A DNA stretch of 7,452 bases from Asaia bogorensis (GTDB taxonomy: Bacteria; Pseudomonadota; Alphaproteobacteria; Acetobacterales; Acetobacteraceae): assembly GCA_945871455.1 (NCBI GenBank), contig CAMBXJ010000210.1, forward strand, positions 1-7,452. Reading direction: 5' to 3'. The number at the start of each line of letters is the position of its first letter. The stretch's first letter is position 1. This document shows positions 1 through 6,125 of the stretch, in pieces. The notes under the pieces were generated by a model. It worked only from the letters and a program-made list of their open reading frames with translations. It searched no databases and had not been told where the DNA came from. The position numbers and the translations under genes are program-made.

Positions 1-50
1 CTGCCCATCCGCACTACGCTCCCCCGCGTCCGCCCCCGGGAGTGAAGCCC

Positions 51-1412
51 ATGAGCACGCACGCCTCGCGCCGCATGATGAGTCTGGGTGCCTTTGTCCA
101 CGAAACCGGCCAGCACGTCGCCGCCTGGCGCCACAAGGACGCCTTTGCCGAATCCGGCACGGTCTTTTCCCAGGCCATGTCGGTCGCGCGGACCGCCGAA
201 CGTGGCAAGTTCGACCTGTTGTTTTTGGCCGACAGTGCCGCCGTCAGCGTCTTCGGCAATCCGGAATCCCGTGGCCGCATGGGCAAGGTCGTCAAATTCG
301 AACCGATGACCATTCTCTCCGCCCTCGCCGCGGTGACATCCCGGTTGGGCCTCGTTGCCACATCAACCTCGACCTACAACGAGCCCTATACTTTGGCGCG
401 TCAGTTCGCGTCCCTGGACCAGATCAGCGGCGGGCGGGCCGGGTGGAACCTGGTCACATCCAACAACGAAGCCGAGGCCTTCAACCACAATCGCGACGAA
501 CACTATGCGCACGCCGAACGATATGACCGCGCATTGGAGTTCGCGGAGGTCGTGACCGGCCTGTGGGACAGTTGGGAGCCGGACGCGTTCCTGCGCGACA
601 AAGACAGCGGCGTCTATTTCGATCCGGAAAAGATGCATGTGCTTAATCACCGCGGCAAGTATTTCAAGGTGCGCGGGCCGCTGAACGTCGCGCGCTCGCC
701 GCAGGGCAGACCGGTGCTGGTGCAGGCCGGCGCGTCCGACACCGGACGCGATCTGGCGGCGAAGCTGGCGGAAGTCGTGTTCACCGCGCAAACCACGTTC
801 GACCAGGCGCGCGGCTTCTATGGCGACGTGATGGCGCGCCTGCCGCGCTTCGGTCGGTCCCCGGCCGAGGTCCGTGTGATGCCCGGCATCTACCCGGTCG
901 TTGGCCGCACGGAAGCGGAGGCGCGGGAGAAATTCGATTACTTGCAATCTTTGATCCATCCCAGTGTCGGCCTGTCGGTGCTGGAGCACACGATCGGCGT
1001 CGGCGGCCTGGACAAATATCCGCTGCACGGGCCGGTGCCGGATATGGGCGATACCAACGGCCCGCTGTCGCGCCAGAGATTGCTGCTGGAAGCCGCGCGC
1101 CGCGACAACCTGACCTTGTGGGAACTGTGCCTGCTGAACGCCGGCCCGCGCGGACATCTGCTGGCGATCGGCACCCCGTCGCAGATCGCCGATGTGATGG
1201 AGGAATGGTTCCTGAACGGCGCCGCCGACGGGTTCAACGTGATGCCGGCCTGGCTGCCGGGGTCATTGACCGACTTCGTCGACATGGTGATCCCGGAACT
1301 GCAGCGCCGGGGTCTGTTCCGAACGGAGTATGCGGGGACGACGCTGCGCGAACATCTGGGCCTGCCGATCCCGGCGAGCCGTTGGCGGAATATGCCGATG
1401 GTCGCCGAATAG
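51..1412 (+). CDS. LLM-class FMN-dependent monooxygenase (NtaA/SnaA/DszA group)
   Basis: This is a 453-residue protein of the bacterial-luciferase TIM-barrel superfamily, close to the nitrilotriacetate monooxygenase A / pristinamycin IIA synthase / DszA branch. Such enzymes use FMNH2 supplied by a separate flavin reductase, plus O2, to oxidise small amines, thioethers, sulfones or sulfonates in the cytoplasm. Family marks are the segment EPMTILSALAAVTSRLGLVA (about residues 84-103), TYNEPYTLARQFASLDQISG followed by GRAGWNLVTS (108-137), and GTPSQIADVMEEWF...ADGFNVMP (about 374-399). The length is normal for the group. The frame opens at a GTG at 42, but the ATG at 51 is preferred because GGGAG (38-42) lies 8 bases upstream of it. 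No flavin reductase gene is visible, so the reductase must be encoded elsewhere or beyond the left edge. The substrate cannot be read from sequence. The sulfatase system at the right end makes a sulfur-scavenging role possible, but this is only inference. Confidence 0.93.
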   Translation: MSTHASRRMMSLGAFVHETGQHVAAWRHKDAFAESGTVFSQAMSVARTAERGKFDLLFLADSAAVSVFGNPESRGRMGKVVKFEPMTILSALAAVTSRLGLVATSTSTYNEPYTLARQFASLDQISGGRAGWNLVTSNNEAEAFNHNRDEHYAHAERYDRALEFAEVVTGLWDSWEPDAFLRDKDSGVYFDPEKMHVLNHRGKYFKVRGPLNVARSPQGRPVLVQAGASDTGRDLAAKLAEVVFTAQTTFDQARGFYGDVMARLPRFGRSPAEVRVMPGIYPVVGRTEAEAREKFDYLQSLIHPSVGLSVLEHTIGVGGLDKYPLHGPVPDMGDTNGPLSRQRLLLEAARRDNLTLWELCLLNAGPRGHLLAIGTPSQIADVMEEWFLNGAADGFNVMPAWLPGSLTDFVDMVIPELQRRGLFRTEYAGTTLREHLGLPIPASRWRNMPMVAE

Positions 1413-1628
1413 GGCAGGGGGCTGGTAAGGGGGCCAGTAAAGGCGGCCGGTCCGGGGGGCGCCATTGCCCCAAGCCAAACTGGGGGCGTCTCGGCCTGGA
1501 CGCCGTCCATGCGTCGGCCTGTCGTGTCCGGACCCCGGCGGCCCTGTCCTCGTCCAAGGTCACGGGCGCCCAAGGTCCCGGGTGTCCCACCCACCCGAAT
1601 TCACATTTTACTTGCCACCGTTCGTCGC
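1413..1628. other. Gene-free, GC-rich spacer with many dyads
   Basis: This 216-bp spacer lies between two genes that converge on it, and I find no credible gene in it. It contains a 5-bp hairpin GGGGC/GCCCC (1456-1460 and 1467-1471) that competes with a second pairing to GGGGC at about 1483-1487. It also has the palindromes GTCCGGAC (1526-1533) and GGGCGCCC (1564-1571), and a near-perfect 13-base direct repeat CCAAGGTCNCGGG at 1554-1566 and 1570-1582. A weak stem CTGG/CCAG (1422-1437), just after the monooxygenase stop, could aid termination but has no T-tract. Imperfect inverted ends, GGCCAGTAAA (1432-1441) and the reverse complement of GGCAAGTAAA (1607-1616), bracket the block. It may be a small non-coding repeat element, but no target-site duplication is visible. 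Confidence 0.5.
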
Positions 1629-1632
1629 TCAT
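1612..1632 (-). pseudogene. Possible stub of the MNT partner gene (HEPN/HepT-type), truncated after about 7 codons
   Basis: An ATG at 1632-1630 overlaps the TGA stop of the nucleotidyltransferase gene as ATGA. It has a good Shine-Dalgarno GAGG (complement of 1640-1643) spaced 7 bases from it. The first codons read MSDERWQ, a plausible gene start. After that the frame continues as Gly/Pro/Arg-rich sequence and runs antisense through the end of the monooxygenase gene, which does not look like a real protein. MNT genes are usually followed by a coupled HEPN-domain gene, so the simplest reading is that such a partner was lost and only its translation start remains. The partner's identity is inferred from context; seven residues cannot prove it. 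Confidence 0.3.
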
Positions 1633-1961
1633 GCCACGGCCTCGATATCCCGGTCGATATGGTCCAAAAATGCCGGACCGCACCAGGATCGAGGCCGGAT
1701 ATCCGGAATCAAACGATGCCGCCGACAGGCGACTTCCGCGAACACCCAGGCGTCATCGGTCGCATCCTTCGGAAAATCCAACAGGATATCGACATCGCTG
1801 TTATGGCGCATATGCCCGCGCGCGGCCGAACCATACAGCAGAAACCGGCCGCCATGCGCCGTGGCATAGGCCGACAATTCCCCCTTCAGCGCCTCCACCG
1901 CCAGACAACGCCGTTCCTGTTCGGCTGATTTCTGCTCCCGCAGGGTGACGAAGGAGGACAT
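1629..1961 (-). CDS. Minimal nucleotidyltransferase (MNT-type, Pol beta superfamily)
   Basis: This is a 110-residue protein with the minimal nucleotidyltransferase signature GSAARG (44-49) followed by SDVDILLDF (55-63). D56 and D58 are the expected metal-binding carboxylates, and a later Asp (D87, in IPDIRP) is a candidate third. The N-terminal part (about 1-35) is a charged helix. Proteins of this size usually act as MntA-type antitoxins that AMPylate a HEPN ribonuclease toxin encoded next to them; solitary copies also exist. The ATG at 1961 is chosen over an in-frame start at 2018 because the family's conserved part begins after it and the longer N-terminus looks like non-coding translation. 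No strong ribosome binding site precedes it. The expected downstream partner seems truncated. The domain call is secure, but the biological role is uncertain. Confidence 0.82.
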   Translation of the reverse strand: MSSFVTLREQKSAEQERRCLAVEALKGELSAYATAHGGRFLLYGSAARGHMRHNSDVDILLDFPKDATDDAWVFAEVACRRHRLIPDIRPRSWCGPAFLDHIDRDIEAVA

Positions 1962-2065
1962 GGTGGCACTATTCGTCGGTGCTCGCCCCAACACAAGCAA
2001 ACAGTGTCGGCGGCCCATTCATACCAAACCGCCGAAACGATGGCCCATGGACCGACAAACCTCTC

Positions 2066-2087
2066 GTGGCGGTTGCAGAGCCGCCAC
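2066..2087. repeat. Perfect 7-bp stem hairpin in the MNT-VWA spacer
   Basis: GTGGCGG (2066-2072) and CCGCCAC (2081-2087) form a 7-bp stem with an 8-base loop. An alternative pairing uses TCGTGG (2064-2069) and CCACGA (2088-2093). It sits in the 229-bp spacer 1962-2190, which contains no gene. It lies on the 5' side of the minus-strand nucleotidyltransferase gene and beyond the 3' end of the VWA gene, so it could end transcription coming from the latter. There is no clear T-tract on either side. Confidence 0.45.
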
Positions 2088-2124
2088 CCACGATTTCCCC
2101 TGTTTCAGCTTAGGAAAGTCGTGG

Positions 2125-2144
2125 ATGCCGGCCTGCGCCGGCAT
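2125..2144. repeat. REP-like palindrome at the 3' end of the VWA operon
   Basis: ATGCCGGC (2125-2132), loop CTGC, GCCGGCAT (2137-2144) is a perfect 8-bp inverted repeat, flanked by GTC...GAC for possible extension. It resembles the widespread proteobacterial intergenic palindromes of the form GTGGATnCCnGC-loop-GCnGGnATGAC. It begins about 47 bases after the stop codon of the minus-strand VWA gene, the typical place for such elements, where they stabilise mRNA ends or assist termination. Genome copy number cannot be judged from one window. Confidence 0.6.
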
Positions 2145-2190
2145 GACGGGGAGGAGCCGGTCGGAGATTCAATTTTTCCACCGGCCCGTC

Positions 2191-3609
2191 TCAGGTGGCG
2201 TCTTCCAAAATATCCGAAATCGCCCGCTCCAGATGCCGCAACGTGTTGCAAACGGTCACCATGTTGCAGAACGGCGCATACCGATACATGTCGGAATCGC
2301 CCGTGCCCCAGGCGGACCGGAACTCCGGATTCAGCCAGATGATGCGCTTGGAGCGGTTGGACAACTCCGACATGATTTCCGTCCGAGGATCGGTCCGGTT
2401 GCCGCGGGCGTCGCCCAGGATGATCACCGTGGTCTTGTTGGTGACGTGCTTCATCCAGCCATCGGAGAAATCGGCGAAGGAGTTGCCGTAGTTGGACGAT
2501 CCGAAGCCGATCAGTTCCATGATCTTGGTGATCGCCTGCTCGACCGGTTCGCGTTCCAGGATCTCGCTGACCTCGATCAGCGATCCGGCGAAGGCGTATG
2601 ACCGAATGTCCTTCAACGCCTCATTCAGCGCGTACAGGAACATCAGCAGGAACTGCGACATCGCGGACACCGAGCCCGACACGTCGCACAGCACCATCAC
2701 GCGCGGCTTCTCGATCCGCTTCTGCTTCCAGACGGTGATGAACGGGATGCCGCCCCAGCCCATGTTCCGGCGCATGGTGCGGCGGATGTCCAACTGTCCG
2801 CGCAGCCGGCGGCGACGGGTTTTCGCGTATCGTGCGGCGAGTTTCTTCGCCATCTGGCGCACCAGGACCCGCATCCGATCCATGTCCCGCCGTTCCAGGT
2901 TGGACAGGCGGGCGGATTTCAGCAGTTCTTCGCGGAATTTTTCGGTCTCGCCCTTGGCGAACAGGATCAGGTTTCGTTCGACGAAATCGCGCACGGAATC
3001 GCGCAACTGGTCGACCTTGCCCTCCAGGAACTGGGCGCGACCCAGGCCCTCCGGCGTGCCTGTCTGGCGCATCGCTTCCATGTCGCGCTCGACCTGGCGC
3101 AATCCCATGCGGTCCAGGATGCGGCGGGCATACAGGTTCTTCTGGGTGAAGAAGCGGATGTTTTCGATGCCGGCCTCGCGGGCGGCGGCTTCCATCGCGG
3201 TGGCCATGGCGACCCGGTCGTCGCTTTCCAGCAACTGGCCGAGCGACTGGCAGCCGGAGCCGCCCATGCCTTCGCCGCCTTGCTGGTTCTGGCCGGGGCC
3301 AGCGCGTTCGCCGGGTCCGCGCTGCTCGTCGTCGTCATCGTCTTTGGCGGCGAATTCGTCGCGCTTGAAATACAGGTCGAAGGCTTCCTCGTACAGCTCC
3401 TTTTCCTCGGGGGTCTTGGCGAGGATCAGGCCGAGGGTGTCCTTCAGGATGCCGCGGTCGGCGTATCCGACGATATCGACGGCGCGGGCGGCGTCGATGC
3501 CCTCGGCCGCCGAAACGCGCAATCCCGCCCCGCGCGCCACTTGCAGGAAGCGGCGCAGCGGTTCGGTGGCGGTCGCGGCGGGACGGGCCGAAGCGACGGA
3601 GGCAGACAC
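2191..3609 (-). CDS. CoxE-like VWA-domain protein, partner of MoxR ATPase
   Basis: This 472-residue cytoplasmic protein belongs to the CoxE/VWA-containing family. Residues 1-85 are helical. Residues about 86-121 form a low-complexity linker with an Asp run (DDDDDE) followed by Gly/Gln/Pro-rich sequence. A basic helical region spans about 190-290. The VWA domain occupies about 300-472, with an intact MIDAS motif DVSGS (D309, S311, S313), SSNYGNSF (371-378) supplying a likely Thr/Ser ligand region, and ILGDARGN (397-404) supplying the second acidic loop. These proteins work with a MoxR AAA+ ATPase to mature or load metal cofactors; known examples are CoxD/CoxE in CO dehydrogenase maturation and RavA/ViaA with iron-sulfur enzymes. 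The gene starts with GTG (3609-3607), overlapping the TAG stop of moxR by one base. A GGGG stretch about 9-12 bases upstream serves as ribosome binding site, so the two are translationally coupled. No CO dehydrogenase genes are nearby, so the client is unknown. Confidence 0.92.
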   Translation of the reverse strand: MSASVASARPAATATEPLRRFLQVARGAGLRVSAAEGIDAARAVDIVGYADRGILKDTLGLILAKTPEEKELYEEAFDLYFKRDEFAAKDDDDDEQRGPGERAGPGQNQQGGEGMGGSGCQSLGQLLESDDRVAMATAMEAAAREAGIENIRFFTQKNLYARRILDRMGLRQVERDMEAMRQTGTPEGLGRAQFLEGKVDQLRDSVRDFVERNLILFAKGETEKFREELLKSARLSNLERRDMDRMRVLVRQMAKKLAARYAKTRRRRLRGQLDIRRTMRRNMGWGGIPFITVWKQKRIEKPRVMVLCDVSGSVSAMSQFLLMFLYALNEALKDIRSYAFAGSLIEVSEILEREPVEQAITKIMELIGFGSSNYGNSFADFSDGWMKHVTNKTTVIILGDARGNRTDPRTEIMSELSNRSKRIIWLNPEFRSAWGTGDSDMYRYAPFCNMVTVCNTLRHLERAISDILEDAT

Positions 3610-4574
3610 TACGCCGCGATCCCCGCGTCCTGGCGCGCCTTGTGCGTCAGGCCGGCAATCTGCTTGTTCGCGGCCTCGATATCGGCCTCAAACTTCAGCA
3701 GCACGTTCAGGGTGTCGCGCACCAGATCGACCTCCAGGACCGAGGTGTGCATCAGCACCATGACCTTGGCCCAGTCGATCGTCTCACTGACCGAAGGCAG
3801 TTTCTTCAGGTCCATCCCGCGCAACTGTTGCGCGAAGCTGACGATCTGCTTCAACAGCCGCGCATCGATCCCCGGCACGCGGGACGCGATGATGCGGGCT
3901 TCCAGTTTCTCGTCCGGGAAGCCGATATGCAGATGCAGGCAACGGCGTTTCAGCGCGTCCCCCAGATCGCGGGTGGAGTTCGACGTCAGCAGCACGATCG
4001 GCGGGGTAATGGCGCTGACCGTGCCGATTTCCGGGATGGTGACCTGGAAGTCGGACAGGATTTCCAGCAGGAACGCCTCGAACTCCTGGTCGGATTTGTC
4101 GATTTCGTCGATCAGCAGGACCGCGCCGCCGGGCTCTTCCAGGGCGCGCAGCAATGGGCGCGGTTCCAGGAAGTTCTTCGAAAAGAAGATGTCGCCGAAC
4201 GAGTTCAGCTTGTTCAGCGCCTCGGTCAGGTTGTCCGTCTCACTGATGACGGAGCCGATCTTGTCCTTCAGGATTTGGGTGTAGAGGAGTTGCTTGCCGT
4301 ATTTCCACTCATACAAGGCCTTGGATTCGTCGAGGCCTTCGTAGCACTGCATGCGGATCAGCGGCAGTTTCATCCAGGTGGCAACGGACTTTGCGAGTTC
4401 GGTCTTGCCGACGCCGGCCGGGCCTTCCACCAGAATCGGCTTTTGCAGGTGATGCGCCATATAGATGGCGGTCGAAATCTGACTGTTGGAAATATATCCG
4501 GCCGCCCCAAGCCCCGCGTCGACCTCGGCGATCGACAACAGGGGGGATTGCCCCATCGGAAGCACGTCGTTCAC
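3609..4574 (-). CDS. MoxR-family AAA+ ATPase
   Basis: This is a 321-residue AAA+ ATPase of the MoxR/CoxD type. Walker A is GPAGVGKT (51-58), Walker B is LLIDEID (153-159), sensor 1 is TSN (197-199), and the arginine pair R210-R211 lies where the arginine finger is expected. A C-terminal helical lid follows (about 225-300). The length is normal. MoxR proteins form hexamers that use ATP to remodel a client through a VWA adaptor, which is the next gene here and overlaps this one. The start is GTG at 4574, supported by GGAG 9 bases upstream and by an in-frame TAG a few codons further up. GTG at 4565 and ATG at 4556 remain possible. The gene is 120 bp downstream of the Rieske gene, on the same strand, with a G-rich repeat in between, so cotranscription is possible but may be modulated. 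Confidence 0.94.
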   Translation of the reverse strand: MNDVLPMGQSPLLSIAEVDAGLGAAGYISNSQISTAIYMAHHLQKPILVEGPAGVGKTELAKSVATWMKLPLIRMQCYEGLDESKALYEWKYGKQLLYTQILKDKIGSVISETDNLTEALNKLNSFGDIFFSKNFLEPRPLLRALEEPGGAVLLIDEIDKSDQEFEAFLLEILSDFQVTIPEIGTVSAITPPIVLLTSNSTRDLGDALKRRCLHLHIGFPDEKLEARIIASRVPGIDARLLKQIVSFAQQLRGMDLKKLPSVSETIDWAKVMVLMHTSVLEVDLVRDTLNVLLKFEADIEAANKQIAGLTHKARQDAGIAA

Positions 4575-4647
4575 GTCCTGCTGCTCCAGCTACTGTTCGG
4601 TAGGTCCGTGGCATCGGGGCGGCCGAATGTCAAACGCCCAGATCGAT

Positions 4648-4683
4648 GGTCAGGTGGGGGGTCAGGTGGGGGGTCAGGTGGGG
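4648..4683. repeat. Three perfect 12-bp tandem repeats with G-quadruplex potential
   Basis: GGTCAGGTGGGG occurs three times head to tail with no mismatch (4648-4659, 4660-4671, 4672-4683), followed by GAGGGGG. This gives plus-strand G-runs of 6 (4656-4661), 6 (4668-4673), 5 (4680-4684) and 5 (4686-4690), separated by loops of 6, 6 and 1 bases. That is a strong candidate G-quadruplex extending to 4690. It lies just past the Rieske stop codon and upstream of moxR. Both genes are transcribed from the plus strand as template, so a quadruplex would sit in the template strand and could slow or stop RNA polymerase. The function is inferred. Confidence 0.8.
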
Positions 4684-4694
4684 GAGGGGGCCGT

Positions 4695-5108
4695 TTACAT
4701 CTCGACGACGACGTATTGCTCCTCGACCGTCACGGGAAGGGTCTCCGCCACATAGGGGCCTTTGACGACGGTCTGGCCTTCGGCGACTTCCATCGGATAG
4801 CTGCGAACCGAGATTTTCGAGGGGTCGCAGAAGCTTTGCCCGGTGCGGACGTCGAATTCCCAGCCATGCCAGGGGCAGCGCAGGATTTCGCCCTTGCGGG
4901 AGTATTCGTAATGGCCTGGCTCGCTGGATTCGATCAGCCCGGTCAGGATGCCTTCGCACATCGGTCCGCCCTGGTGTGGGCAGCGGTTGAACAGGCCGAA
5001 ATACTCGCCGTCCAGGTTGAACACAGCGATCTGGCGGCCGCGGACCGTTACCAGCTTGCGCGCGCCCGGTGGAATTTCGCGCACCGTTGCGACCACGTGT
5101 TTGCTCAT
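4695..5108 (-). CDS. Rieske [2Fe-2S] domain protein (ferredoxin-type)
   Basis: This is a 137-residue protein with both halves of the Rieske cluster motif: CPHQGG (C43, H45) and CPWHGW (C78, H81). Their four side chains bind one [2Fe-2S] cluster. The flanking strands EYFGLFNRCPHQG and EILRCPWHGWEFDVRTG are typical of NirD-like or oxygenase-ferredoxin Rieske domains. No transmembrane segment or signal peptide is seen, so it should be a cytoplasmic electron carrier or a small subunit. No oxygenase alpha subunit is in the window. The frame is open further upstream (to 5198), but the ATG at 5108 (MSKHVV) begins the conserved fold and has GGGA about 10 bases before it. The gene is followed by the G-rich repeat and then moxR. 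It may be a client or partner of the MoxR-VWA pair (inference). Confidence 0.9.
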   Translation of the reverse strand: MSKHVVATVREIPPGARKLVTVRGRQIAVFNLDGEYFGLFNRCPHQGGPMCEGILTGLIESSEPGHYEYSRKGEILRCPWHGWEFDVRTGQSFCDPSKISVRSYPMEVAEGQTVVKGPYVAETLPVTVEEQYVVVEM

Positions 5109-5345
5109 CGAACCAGTTTCCCATCCTGCGTTTCCGTCGCCGGAAATCCTACACCGGCGGGGCGCAAAGGCGGAAGGGCTGGCCTGGGCGCGGGGCAATC
5201 GGGGGACGGAAAGAAAGTCCTGGAACGTCGCCTCAAACCCTGCGGGGCCTTTGCCCTTCGAGCCCGGCAGGGATACGGCCCCCGACCCGGCGCCAGGGCG
5301 GCGTTGAGGTCAGACCGCCCGGCGGGCCATACGCGGGGACCGTGC
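5109..5345. other. Spacer with a possible terminator hairpin and weak promoter
   Basis: No gene is seen in this 237-bp spacer. On the minus strand it follows the CBS-BON stop and precedes the Rieske gene. A 6-bp stem GGGCGG/CCGCCC (5296-5301 and 5315-5320, loop 13) starts about 25 bases past the CBS-BON stop and could end that transcript, although no T-tract follows. A possible minus-strand -10 box TAGGAT (about 5147-5152) lies about 40 bases upstream of the Rieske start, with only a poor -35 match. The Rieske gene therefore probably has its own promoter, but the evidence is thin. Confidence 0.35.
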
Positions 5346-6035
5346 CTACATCAGGACGGCGCCGAGCGGACGGAAGTGATCGACGACGCTTTTGACGCCG
5401 GGGGTGTTTTCGGCGGCGACGATTATCGCGGTGCAATCCGTCGCTTGGCGTTTGATCCCCCAGAGATGCACCACCCCGTCCTCGACGATGACGTTGTATT
5501 GAATGACCAGTGGAGCCAAGCCTTGTTGCCGGATTTCGGTCTCGACCGCTTCCCGGATCTGGCTGTCGTTGGTGGGCGCGGTTGGCGGGACCGCCGCAAG
5601 CCGGCTCGAAAGTGCCTGCAGCAGATTCGCTCGGCTGACGATTCCGACCAGTGCCCCGTCCCGTGTGACCGGCACGCGCTTAATGCCTTTGGTTTCCAGC
5701 AGTCTGGCGATCTCGGCGATCGGCGTATCGGCGGTGACGGTGATCACGTTGCGGGTCATCACCTCGGACGTCTTGCGGGCATGGCTGCGGACGTAATCGG
5801 CCGCCACCGCCTCGGCCGACGCGAAGAATTCGATCCAGCGGGAGCGTTTGGGCTCGGTGCCGATCTCGGCCCGCCGCAGCAGGTCGCCTTCGGAGAGAAT
5901 GCCGATGACGACATTGTCCAGAACGACCGGTACGGCGCTGATCCGGTGGTTCAACATCAGGGCGACGACATCGGCGACAGGCGCGTCCGGACCGACGCTG
6001 ACAACGTCCCGGGTCATGATATCGGAGGCGATCAT
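5346..6035 (-). CDS. Tandem CBS-domain protein with C-terminal BON domain
   Basis: This is a 229-residue protein. CBS 1 spans about 1-60 (IMTRDVVSV...HRISAVPVV...GILSEGDLL). CBS 2 spans about 88-145 (VMTRNVITV...GIKRVPVT...GIVSRANLL). Together they should form a Bateman module that binds adenine nucleotides. A BON domain follows at about 157-225 (IREAVETEI...GVVHLWG...TPGVKSVVDH). No membrane segment or signal peptide is seen, so a cytoplasmic sensor or regulatory role is likely. CBS-only proteins are known as hypoxia-response proteins (for example Hrp1 of Mycobacterium). The ATG at 6035 is preferred over a GTG at 6050 because GGGAG (complement of 6044-6048) sits 8 bases upstream of it. A perfect FNR-type box is centred 62 bases upstream, which fits an activated promoter. 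The gene is transcribed away from the FGE gene. Confidence 0.9.
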   Translation of the reverse strand: MIASDIMTRDVVSVGPDAPVADVVALMLNHRISAVPVVLDNVVIGILSEGDLLRRAEIGTEPKRSRWIEFFASAEAVAADYVRSHARKTSEVMTRNVITVTADTPIAEIARLLETKGIKRVPVTRDGALVGIVSRANLLQALSSRLAAVPPTAPTNDSQIREAVETEIRQQGLAPLVIQYNVIVEDGVVHLWGIKRQATDCTAIIVAAENTPGVKSVVDHFRPLGAVLM

Positions 6036-6090
6036 TGTACTATCTCCCACTCAGGTGGAGGAGTTTGGGGTGCCTGTCGCGAAATTGTCA

Positions 6091-6104
6091 TTGATGTCGA
6101 TCAA
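6091..6104. promoter_or_regulatory. Perfect FNR/FixK-type box in a divergent promoter region
   Basis: TTGATGTCGATCAA matches the TTGAT-N4-ATCAA consensus of FNR/FixK/Anr-type regulators at all ten fixed positions. It lies in the 216-bp divergent spacer 6036-6251. For the minus-strand CBS-BON gene the box centre is 62 bases from the start codon. A class II arrangement (centre near -41.5) would place transcription start near 6056, about 20 bases before the ATG and ahead of the GGGAG ribosome binding site. The -10 match there (CAAACT, complement of 6062-6067) is poor. For the plus strand a better -10 candidate follows 21 bases after the box. With equal base use, about 0.007 such matches are expected by chance in this window. 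Confidence 0.72.
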
Positions 6105-6125
6105 GTCGCTGTCATCGGGCGCTGT

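Noticed and set aside
363..1157. Long minus-strand open frame opposite the monooxygenase
   Set aside because: The plus-strand frame carries clear family motifs; the opposite frame is Arg/Gln-rich with no domain.
1695..1706. Perfect 12-bp palindrome CCGGATATCCGG
   Set aside because: It lies inside the nucleotidyltransferase coding sequence and is explained by its codons; there is no sign of a regulatory role.
1959..2018. Longer N-terminus for the nucleotidyltransferase
   Set aside because: The extra 19 residues do not resemble the family, and the conserved charged helix starts at the later ATG.
2178..2198. CCACC/GGTGG stem next to a run of five Ts at the VWA gene end, as a possible terminator
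   Set aside because: The T-run is on the wrong side for minus-strand transcription (it would be an A-run in the RNA), and the stem is short with an 11-base loop.
2492..3763. Long plus-strand open frame opposite the VWA gene
   Set aside because: The Ser/Arg-rich translation is typical of an antisense shadow, and the minus-strand frame has an intact MIDAS motif.
4630..5124. Minus-strand frame ending in a PHLT repeat, overlapping the Rieske gene
   Set aside because: The peptide repeat is only the translation of the 12-bp DNA repeat, and the frame overlaps the well-supported Rieske gene in another register.
5109..5198. N-terminal extension of the Rieske protein
   Set aside because: The extension is Arg/Pro/Ala-rich without signal-peptide character, and the Rieske fold begins at MSKHVV, which has its own ribosome binding site.
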